Source: Lachnospiraceae bacterium | GTDB taxonomy: Bacteria; Bacillota; Clostridia; Lachnospirales; Lachnospiraceae | Assembly (NCBI GenBank): GCA_004556655.1 | Contig: SFGF01000003.1 | Span: 1-64,000, forward strand | Reading direction: 5' to 3' | Length of the DNA stretch: 64,000 bases | Shown: positions 1 to 6,484 of the stretch, piece by piece | Layout of the letters: the number at the start of each line of letters is the position of its first letter | Position numbering within the stretch: position 1 is the stretch's first letter | Notes under the pieces: generated by a model | Seen by the model: the letters and a program-made list of their open reading frames with translations, nothing else | Told to the model about the DNA's origin: nothing | Database searches by the model: none | Made by a program: the position numbers and the translations under genes

Positions 1-2
1 AA

Positions 3-50
3 GAACTGTATCGTAGAATCCAGAAAGACGAATTGCTTATGGCAAGTTAA
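3..50 (+). CDS. possible C-terminal end of a gene entering from the left
   Basis: Reading frame 3 is open from the window edge to a TAA at 48-50 and gives ELYRRIQKDELLMAS, which looks like a protein C-terminus. It runs straight into a strong hairpin (43-76), as expected at a gene end. Too short to assign a family; another open frame (K N C I V ...) is also possible. Confidence 0.25.
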   Translation, partial: ELYRRIQKDELLMAS

Positions 51-76
51 GATGAGGAAAACCTCATTTTAACTTG
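43..76 (+). terminator. 15-bp stem hairpin
   Basis: Arms at 43-57 and 62-76 pair at 14 of 15 positions around an AAAA loop. There is no clear U-tract directly after the stem, so it may be a terminal structure of a mobile element or a processing site rather than a simple terminator. Confidence 0.4.
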
Positions 77-131
77 TACTAAATCTTGACATAGGACCAT
101 AGCCTTGCCAATGCCGGCAATGCGTAAACAA

Positions 132-172
132 AGAATGTATGCGTTTTCGTAGATATGACGCATACATTTTTT
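132..172 (+). terminator. rho-independent terminator
   Basis: AATGTATGCG at 134-143 pairs perfectly with CGCATACATT at 159-168, followed by a T run. It probably ends transcription coming from the left of the window and insulates the IS to its right. Confidence 0.6.
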
Positions 173-229
173 GATTTAAAATATAATGATGTGGGTGTCA
201 AAAGTATAGCACACGCATAAAACTTAGTT

Positions 230-1986
230 CCTTGAAAACTGAATAAAGCTATGTTTATATGCTGTTTTTTGGTAAAATGGAGATATCAAAAATATCTATT
301 TTACGAGGTGTAATGATGTCTTTTGTACTTAATAATTATCAGCAGATTTCGCTCTTTGATTCTCTTGGTTTCTTATCAGAACGCAAGCAGAGAATACTTG
401 ATAAATCCTGGGCTAAACCCTTCTCAGATTACATTTTCAAAAACATAGATGAGATGATGTTTGCTCCACTTTACAGTGACAAACGCAATTCTCGTCCGAA
501 TGCACCTATAAATGTGATTGTGGGTGCCCTTATCCTAAAAGAACTCAATGGTCTTACCGATGATGAGATTATCGAAGAATGCGAGTTTGACTTCAGATAT
601 CAGTATGCACTTCATACCACCAGTTTTGAAAATCAGCCATTAAGTGACCGTACATTCAGCAGATTCCGTGAGAGAAATGCTGCTTATGAATTAGCTACTG
701 GCAAAGATCTTATTCATGACTGTATTGTTTCACTGTCCGAAAACATTCGTAAATACATGGACATTAATCCGTCTTTCAAACGTATGGATAGTATGATGAT
801 TGAATCCAACATACGTAAGATGGGACGTCTTGAACTGTTATATACCTGTCTTGCCAATCTTGTGCATGAAATCTCAAAGGATGGTCATAAGGATTTAATC
901 GATGGTCTGGAAGAATACAAAAATCCTGATAACAGAAACCGTGTGGTATACCATGACAGAACCACACCACAGGATAAAAAACTGCAGAAAATCATCGACG
1001 ATGCTGTTGCCCTTCTTCCAAAATGTAGAGAGGACTATGAGTGTACGGATGATTACCAGCTTCTTGAGCGAACAATTAATGAGCAGACTAAAGATGGCAA
1101 TAATGGAACCCGTCTTCCTAAAACAAAAGAAGATGGAATGCCTTCAGATATTCTTCAGAATCCATCAGATCCAGATGCCACATACAGGTTTAAAGCCAGT
1201 AAGTCTCACAAGGGTTATTCAGCAAATGTAGTTGAGGCAGTGAATGAAAAAGGTTCTGTTGTAATTGATTACCAGTATGATGTCAACACAAGAAGTGATG
1301 CATCTTTTGTCAGGGAGTACATCGAAAATACTGAGTACGCAGAAGAACCAGTCACACTTATTGCTGATGGTGCCTATGCCGGAGAAGAAAATACAAAGTT
1401 GGCATCTAATAAGAATATCACACTCATGACTACAGGATTAAAAGGACGTAAACCACGTGAAATATTCGGACAGTTTGATGTAGATGAAACCGGAAAAGTT
1501 ATCACCAGTTGTCCTGCTGGGAACAAGCCTAAAAGCAGTTCATACATCAGGCAGACAGATGCTGTTCGTGTTTCGTTTTACCGTTCCCAGTGTGAAGGTT
1601 GCCCTTACCAAAGTCAGTGTAATCCTGAACTCAAGGAAAGAACGGCAACTTTTCATGTTCCTCTAAAATCCAGGAGACGAATTCTTGAGTCGACTGAAAT
1701 AATGGATGATGAACTAAGGACACTGATAGGAAAGATCCGAAATGGCGTGGAAACAGTTCCATCCGTAATCAGAAACAAATATCTGGTAGATAAAATGCCA
1801 GTCAGGGGAAAGCTTAAGATAAAACAGTTCTTTGGCTTTAAAGTTGCTGCCCTAAATGTCAGCAAACTGATAAGGTATACCCAAGGAAAGCTGAAATGCC
1901 GAACTTTTAAGATGGCATAATGGGGAAGAAATCCCCATTTCTACAACCAGAAATATCAAAAACATAGATTTATTCAGTTGTCAAAG
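230..1986 (+). mobile_element. IS1182-family insertion sequence
   Basis: Terminal inverted repeats at 230-256 and 1960-1986 match at 24 of 27 positions and bracket one transposase gene. Total length is about 1.76 kb, normal for IS1182-type elements. The ends read CCTTGAAAACTGAATA..., resembling the boxA-like sequence of Firmicute rRNA operons. No target-site duplication is evident next to the repeats. The element appears complete. Confidence 0.8.
316..1920 (+). CDS. IS1182-family DDE transposase
   Basis: About 534 residues, the normal size for the family. The N-terminal region is the helical domain typical of IS1182 transposases (RPNAPINVIVGALILKELNG). The DDE core follows, with an Asp in DSMMIESNIRK, a second Asp in LIADGAYAGE, and a Cys-rich loop (CEGCPYQSQC) before the C-terminal region ending KQFFGFKVAALN. 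The start is set at ATG 316 (or 313) because GAGGTG at 305-310 is the only good ribosome site; an upstream ATG at 259 has none. It is the only gene of the IS and has no disruptions, so it may be active. Confidence 0.85.
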   Translation: MSFVLNNYQQISLFDSLGFLSERKQRILDKSWAKPFSDYIFKNIDEMMFAPLYSDKRNSRPNAPINVIVGALILKELNGLTDDEIIEECEFDFRYQYALHTTSFENQPLSDRTFSRFRERNAAYELATGKDLIHDCIVSLSENIRKYMDINPSFKRMDSMMIESNIRKMGRLELLYTCLANLVHEISKDGHKDLIDGLEEYKNPDNRNRVVYHDRTTPQDKKLQKIIDDAVALLPKCREDYECTDDYQLLERTINEQTKDGNNGTRLPKTKEDGMPSDILQNPSDPDATYRFKASKSHKGYSANVVEAVNEKGSVVIDYQYDVNTRSDASFVREYIENTEYAEEPVTLIADGAYAGEENTKLASNKNITLMTTGLKGRKPREIFGQFDVDETGKVITSCPAGNKPKSSSYIRQTDAVRVSFYRSQCEGCPYQSQCNPELKERTATFHVPLKSRRRILESTEIMDDELRTLIGKIRNGVETVPSVIRNKYLVDKMPVRGKLKIKQFFGFKVAALNVSKLIRYTQGKLKCRTFKMA

Positions 1987-2079
1987 AACAAGAGCAAATA
2001 TATGTGTAGCCATTAGTCACAAAAAGTGACTTTTGGCACTTACATCATATAATAATTTTTAAAAATATTAAAAACCTAG

Positions 2080-2108
2080 TTGACAAATAGGAAATATAGG
2101 AATATAAT
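2080..2108 (+). promoter_or_regulatory. sigma-A promoter of cysK
   Basis: TTGACA at 2080-2085, a 17-nt spacer and TATAAT at 2103-2108: a consensus promoter. Two direct copies of TAGGAA lie in the spacer (2087-2106) and a second pair (2139-2158) overlaps the ribosome site, so regulator binding here could block transcription initiation. Confidence 0.8.
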
Positions 2109-2161
2109 GCAAACATCAGGAGAAAACATACTAAAAAAGTAGGAAAGGTAGGAAATTAAAA

Positions 2162-3094
2162 ATGGCAAATATTTATAGAGGAACTCTTGGACTGATTGGA
2201 AATACGCCTTTGGTAGAGGTAGCAAATATTGAAAAGGAATTGAATCTGGAAGCAACGGTACTTGTAAAACTTGAGTATTTTAATCCTGCAGGAAGTGTAA
2301 AAGACAGAATTGCAAAAGCAATGATTGAGGACGCGGAAGAAAAAGGAATTTTAAAAGAAGGATCTGTGATCATTGAACCTACATCCGGTAATACCGGAAT
2401 CGGTCTTGCATCTATCGCAGCAGCAAAAGGTTATCGGATCATTCTTACCATGCCGGAGACCATGAGTGTTGAGAGAAGAAATATTCTGAAAGCATACGGA
2501 GCAGAATTGGTGCTGACAGAGGGAGCTAAAGGAATGAAAGGTGCCATCGCCAAAGCAGAGGAACTGGCAAAAGAGATTCCTAACAGTTTTATTCCGGGGC
2601 AATTTGTAAATCCTGCAAACCCGGCGATTCACAGAAGTACCACGGGACCGGAGATCTGGAAAGATACAGATGGAAAAGTAGATGTTTTTGTGGCAGGTGT
2701 CGGTACAGGCGGAACACTTACCGGTGTCGGCGAATATCTGAAATCTCAGAACGAGAATGTTCATATTGTTGCAGTAGAACCTGCAGGTTCACCGGTTCTT
2801 TCTGAAGGTAAAGGCGGTCCCCATAAGATTCAGGGAATTGGAGCAGGATTTGTACCGGATGTATTGAATACAAAAATATATGATGAGATTTTCAAAGTGG
2901 AAAACGAAGATGCATTTGCGACAGGAAAACTCCTGGCAAAGAAAGAAGGAGTACTGGTAGGAATTTCATCAGGAGCAGCATTATATACAGCGATTGAGCT
3001 GGCAAAACGACCGGAAAACAAAGGAAAAACAATTGTAGCTTTATTGCCGGATACAGGAGACAGATACTACTCCACACCATTGTTTACAGAATAA
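2162..3094 (+). CDS. cysK: cysteine synthase (O-acetylserine sulfhydrylase)
   Basis: Makes L-cysteine from O-acetylserine and sulfide in the cytoplasm, using PLP. 310 residues, standard length. The PLP lysine is K47 in FNPAGSVKDRIA, the substrate-binding loop is EPTSGNTGIGLA (residues 72-83), and a phosphate-binding glycine loop GTGGTLTGVG follows. It is preceded by a consensus promoter and followed 24 nt later by metY, so the two probably form a sulfur-assimilation operon, with an Rrf2 regulator just downstream as a likely controller. Confidence 0.93.
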   Translation: MANIYRGTLGLIGNTPLVEVANIEKELNLEATVLVKLEYFNPAGSVKDRIAKAMIEDAEEKGILKEGSVIIEPTSGNTGIGLASIAAAKGYRIILTMPETMSVERRNILKAYGAELVLTEGAKGMKGAIAKAEELAKEIPNSFIPGQFVNPANPAIHRSTTGPEIWKDTDGKVDVFVAGVGTGGTLTGVGEYLKSQNENVHIVAVEPAGSPVLSEGKGGPHKIQGIGAGFVPDVLNTKIYDEIFKVENEDAFATGKLLAKKEGVLVGISSGAALYTAIELAKRPENKGKTIVALLPDTGDRYYSTPLFTE

Positions 3095-3118
3095 TATAGA
3101 AAGAAAGAGGAAAAAATC

Positions 3119-4429
3119 ATGAGCGAAAAAATTACGAGAGAAAATAGAAAATTTAAATTTGAGACTTTACAGCTGCACGTTGGACAGGAAAATCCGGATC
3201 CGGTGACGGATGCGAGAGCAGTGCCGATTTATCAGACATCTTCCTATGTATTCCGTAACAGTGACCATGCGGCAGCACGTTTCGGCCTTTCGGATGCAGG
3301 GAATATTTATGGACGTCTTACCAATCCGACAGAGGATGTATTTGAAAAAAGAATTGCAGCTCTTGAAGGTGGTTTAGCAGCATTGGCTGTGGCTTCCGGT
3401 GCAGCAGCAATTTCTTATACAATTGAAAATCTGGCACAGAACGGAGATCATATTGTTTCTGCAAAAAATATTTACGGTGGTTCCTATAACCTACTGGCCC
3501 ATACACTTCCCCAGTATGGAATTCAGACAACATTTGTTGATATTTTTAACTATGAGGAAGTGGAAGCAGCTATTCAGGACAATACAAAGGCTATTTTTAT
3601 TGAAACTCTGGGAAATCCGAATTCTGATGTAGTTGATATAGAAACAGTTGCCAAAATCGCGCATGCGCATAAAATTCCTCTGGTAGTAGATAATACTTTT
3701 GCAACACCTTATCTGGTTCGCCCGATTGAATATGGTGCTGATATCGTAGTTCATTCTGCAACCAAATTTATTGGCGGACATGGAACAACAATCGGTGGTG
3801 TCATCATTGACGGTGGTAAATTTGACTGGGAGGCATCAGGAAAATTCCCGTCATTGACCGAGCCTAACCCAAGTTATCATGGAATCAGTTTTACCAAAGC
3901 TGTTGGAGCCGCAGCATTTGTCACAAAGATTCGTGCGATTTTGCTGAGAGATACCGGTGCAACACTCTCACCGTTCCATGCATTCTTCTTCCTGCAGGGA
4001 CTGGAAACTCTGTCCCTGCGTGTGGAACGCCATGTGGAGAATGCACTGAAAGTAGTTGATTATCTGAATCGTCATCCGCAGGTAGAGGCTGTACATCATC
4101 CATCTGTATCAACCGATGAAAGCCAGCAGGAATTGTATAAAAAATATTTTCCGAACGGCGGTGGTTCTATCTTTACATTTGAGATCAAAGGCGATGCTCA
4201 GAAAGCAAAAGATTTTATTGATAATCTGGAGTTGTTCTCACTTCTTGCCAATGTTGCAGATGTGAAATCTCTGGTCATTCATCCGGCTACTACTACGCAC
4301 AGCCAGTGCACAGAGGAAGAACTTCTGGATCAGGGAATCAGACCAAATACTATCCGTCTTTCTATCGGAACTGAAAATATTGACGATATTATTCAGGATC
4401 TGGAAGAAGCATTTAAAGCAGTGCAGTAA
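3119..4429 (+). CDS. metY: O-acetylhomoserine sulfhydrylase
   Basis: PLP enzyme of the Cys/Met metabolism family; makes homocysteine from O-acetylhomoserine and sulfide. The 436 residues fit MetY rather than the shorter MetB/MetC (about 380). Family marks are the start FETLQLHVGQE, YGRLTNPT, and the PLP lysine K216 in SATKFIGGHGTTIGG. The long LANVADVKSLVIHPATTTHSQ stretch is typical of this branch. It shares the cysK promoter (24-nt gap). Substrate (acetyl- versus succinyl-homoserine) is inferred from family, not shown by sequence. Confidence 0.9.
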   Translation: MSEKITRENRKFKFETLQLHVGQENPDPVTDARAVPIYQTSSYVFRNSDHAAARFGLSDAGNIYGRLTNPTEDVFEKRIAALEGGLAALAVASGAAAISYTIENLAQNGDHIVSAKNIYGGSYNLLAHTLPQYGIQTTFVDIFNYEEVEAAIQDNTKAIFIETLGNPNSDVVDIETVAKIAHAHKIPLVVDNTFATPYLVRPIEYGADIVVHSATKFIGGHGTTIGGVIIDGGKFDWEASGKFPSLTEPNPSYHGISFTKAVGAAAFVTKIRAILLRDTGATLSPFHAFFFLQGLETLSLRVERHVENALKVVDYLNRHPQVEAVHHPSVSTDESQQELYKKYFPNGGGSIFTFEIKGDAQKAKDFIDNLELFSLLANVADVKSLVIHPATTTHSQCTEEELLDQGIRPNTIRLSIGTENIDDIIQDLEEAFKAVQ

Positions 4430-4438
4430 ATCAAGAAC

Positions 4439-4488
4439 CGGGCAGTTATCTCTAGATACACTTTGGAGTATTTAAAGATGGCTGCCCG
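4439..4488 (+). promoter_or_regulatory. intercistronic hairpin before the Rrf2 gene
   Basis: CGGGCAG (4439-4445) pairs with CTGCCCG (4482-4488), and the stem continues inward with two G-U pairs. It is followed by A residues, not a T run, so it is unlikely to terminate + strand transcription; it could stabilise the metY transcript or modulate the next gene. Confidence 0.45.
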
Positions 4489-4507
4489 AAAAATGTGGAG
4501 GTAATTT

Positions 4508-4954
4508 ATGAAGCTTTCTAAAAAATGTAGATATGCTCTCAGAGCACTGATCGATCTGTCGGTAAATTCCGGTAATGAACATATTGTACTGGGCGGAATC
4601 GCTGACCGTAATCAAATTTCTCCACAGTATCTGGAGCAAGTATTTGCAAGCCTGCGAAGAGCAGGCATTGTAAAAGGGATAAAAGGCTCTCAGGGAGGAT
4701 ATCAGTTGAAACTTGCCCCTGAAAAAATAACGGTTGCTTCCATACTCGAGGCTGTGGACGGCAGTTTTTTGATCGAGGATGAAGAAGTCCCGGAAGACAG
4801 CCACGGACGCGCCACCGCTGTTACGATTCAGGAACTGGTCATTGATCAGGTGAATCATCATTTGGAGCATATTCTGCAAAGTATCACCCTGGCGGATCTG
4901 AGAAAAAACTATTTAGATAATAAAGAGTATGATCAAGATATGTATTATATCTGA
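4508..4954 (+). CDS. Rrf2-family transcriptional regulator (CymR/IscR type)
   Basis: 148 residues with the Rrf2 winged helix: MKLSKKCRYALRALIDL at the start, then ISPQYLEQVFASLRRAGIVKGIKGSQGGYQL, the helix-turn-helix and wing signature. No Cys triad of the Fe-S IscR/NsrR type is present in the central loop, so it more likely senses sulfur status through a partner as CymR does (CymR binds CysK in Bacillus). Sitting directly after cysK-metY, it is the obvious candidate regulator of that operon. Ribosome site GGAGG lies just upstream. Confidence 0.85.
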   Translation: MKLSKKCRYALRALIDLSVNSGNEHIVLGGIADRNQISPQYLEQVFASLRRAGIVKGIKGSQGGYQLKLAPEKITVASILEAVDGSFLIEDEEVPEDSHGRATAVTIQELVIDQVNHHLEHILQSITLADLRKNYLDNKEYDQDMYYI

Positions 4955-4989
4955 TTTTAGTTTTAAAACAATATGAGTTGTCAATATTT

Positions 4990-5019
4990 CCTGGTTACAA
5001 TCGTAGCCAGGATTTTTTT
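4990..5019 (+). terminator. rho-independent terminator after the Rrf2 gene
   Basis: CCTGGTTAC (4990-4998) pairs with GTAGCCAGG (5003-5011), with one G-U, then ATTTTTTT. Ends the cysK-metY-rrf2 unit. Confidence 0.8.
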
Positions 5020-5088
5020 GCTTCTGTTACACTGACGTTTCGCTCGAAGAGAATGTGAATCGGCTTCGTAAGCAAGTGGATGATTGCA

Positions 5089-5937
5089 TCAGCTTTGCTT
5101 CATAAGTATGGCACTTCCGTGAAGATCTACGAGAGGGATGACCATCAGATGGTTTTCGCGGCAGAAAGTGCGAACTGCTTTGCCGGCACCGGTAAATTGG
5201 GTACTGTTGTAGTCGTGGATCAAAATAATACCTCCGGGTATGAGACGAGGCCAGAAAGCACAGAGTCCCTGATAAACAGGTTCGTAAAGATCAGGATCCA
5301 GGCTGACGAAAGCCAGATCCGGCAGATCAGGAGGAAGCGTCTCTGGGAAATATCCGGGACAGATGATTGCTTGTTCCGGATAGGGAAGATGCGCCAGGAC
5401 TTTTTCAATACTGGTATCTTTAAAATCCTTTTTGAAAGACGGAGTACAGGCCGTCTGTTTTTTTTCTGTTTCCAGATCTTTATCAGAAAATCCTTGAAAA
5501 GTGTCAAAAAGATAAATTGGCCGATCCGGAAATAATCGGTTTATTTCGGCGGCAAATACACCCTGATAGACACCAAGTTCAGCCACAGCTCCGGGCAGGT
5601 GGCGTTCGTTAATTTCCCGGGCAAGCAAACGCAGGTGTGCAAGCCTTATATCCATATGATCATGAAGTGGGATGATGCTTTGGATTTTGCCGATATACCC
5701 CATATCTGTCAGTTGTCTTTCAATAGAAAGGGCTGCTTCACGATTCAGTACGGCAATCCAGATCAGGTCCGGCGCATAGGTAAGGATTTGTGCGGGAGCG
5801 ATAACCGGGATATTTTCAATTTGAGTTCCCCATTTGGAAGGGTCGTTATCAACAAAAGCAATAAGAGTAGAGTCGGCGGGAAGCCAGTTTTTAACAGCCT
5901 GTCCGCCCTGACCGCAGCCGAATATCAATATTTTCAT
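5089..5937 (-). CDS. TylF/MycF-like methyltransferase with N-terminal nucleotide-binding fold
   Basis: 282 residues. The N-terminus MKILIFGCGQGGQAVKNWL is a Rossmann-like fold resembling the NAD/CoA-binding domains of sugar-modifying enzymes (residues 1-100). The C-terminal half carries TylF-type SAM methyltransferase motifs: VAELGVYQGVFAAEINR, YLFDTFQGFSDKDLE, the acidic SLDPDLYEPVYQGL, and PGGIILIHDY. TylF-type enzymes methylate sugar hydroxyls, so a role in glycan tailoring is an inference; no sugar genes flank it. The start is ATG 5937 because AGGAGAAC precedes it; an in-frame ATG 19 codons upstream lacks a ribosome site. Confidence 0.7.
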   Translation of the reverse strand: MKILIFGCGQGGQAVKNWLPADSTLIAFVDNDPSKWGTQIENIPVIAPAQILTYAPDLIWIAVLNREAALSIERQLTDMGYIGKIQSIIPLHDHMDIRLAHLRLLAREINERHLPGAVAELGVYQGVFAAEINRLFPDRPIYLFDTFQGFSDKDLETEKKQTACTPSFKKDFKDTSIEKVLAHLPYPEQAIICPGYFPETLPPDLPDLAFVSLDPDLYEPVYQGLCAFWPRLIPGGIILIHDYNSTQFTGAGKAVRTFCRENHLMVIPLVDLHGSAILMKQS

Positions 5938-6096
5938 AAAAGTTCTCCTATCCGGACTGCTTTTTTGACGTTTACGGCAGTCCTTGGCAGTCACACGAAA
6001 TTATATTATTCTCAAAATAGAATAATATACGACACCCCTATTTCATTGACTGTTTTGTGTAAACCAACTATAATTAAGCTATAAGTTTACAAATTA

Positions 6097-6351
6097 TTAT
6101 GCGATTTGACCATGGTTGCCACAGGGGTCTTTATCCGGTCCCTGTCCCATCAGACCTTTCAGGCGGCGGGTACCGGTATCGGAGATGAAGACCAGTTCAC
6201 TGGGTTTTCCGTTGATATCTTCTCCTCTCAGCCGAAGGAAATTGGCATTTTCATAGAATTCGACAGGAAGTTCCCGGCGGTAAGTTTCACCTGTTACTTT
6301 GTCAGTGACTTCAAGGGTAATCCAGTCAGCACGAATTTCATTTGGATTCAT
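6097..6351 (-). CDS. small conserved-looking protein of unknown function
   Basis: 84 residues starting MNPNEIRADWITLEV, with start set at 6351 by the perfect AAGGAGG seven nt upstream. Predicted mostly beta (EVTDKVTGETYRRELPVEFYE, PSELVFISDTGTRRLKGL), with an odd C-terminal tail GQGPDKDPCGNHGQIA containing one Cys and one His. It is divergent from the molybdenum hydroxylase gene with about 130 nt between starts, so the two could share a control region. I do not recognise a family. Confidence 0.6.
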   Translation of the reverse strand: MNPNEIRADWITLEVTDKVTGETYRRELPVEFYENANFLRLRGEDINGKPSELVFISDTGTRRLKGLMGQGPDKDPCGNHGQIA

Positions 6352-6484
6352 ATCATACCTCCTTTGTTTCATAGGATTATTTTATCAGACAAAGGTGAGT
6401 TTGAACAGATAGATAATGTATTTTAAACAGCGCGCTTATAAATAGAAACTGATGATCCATATAATTATAGGAGGAGGTTTTAGG

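Larger units (their letters stand above)
186..2048. repeat. hairpin repeat split by the insertion sequence
   Basis: The left arm at 186-205 (contains GGGTGTCAAAAGT) is complementary to the right arm at 2029-2048 (contains ACTTTTGGCACT), allowing G-U pairs. The same pair of words, only about 40 nt apart, occurs intact at 42415-42479, so the two arms here look like one original hairpin element separated by the IS. A perfect small hairpin AGTCAC-AAAAA-GTGACT lies at 2015-2031 inside the right half. Confidence 0.5.

Noticed and set aside
5080..5535. Plus-strand open frame opposite the TylF-like gene
   Set aside because: Antisense shadow of a gene with clear methyltransferase motifs and its own ribosome site on the minus strand.
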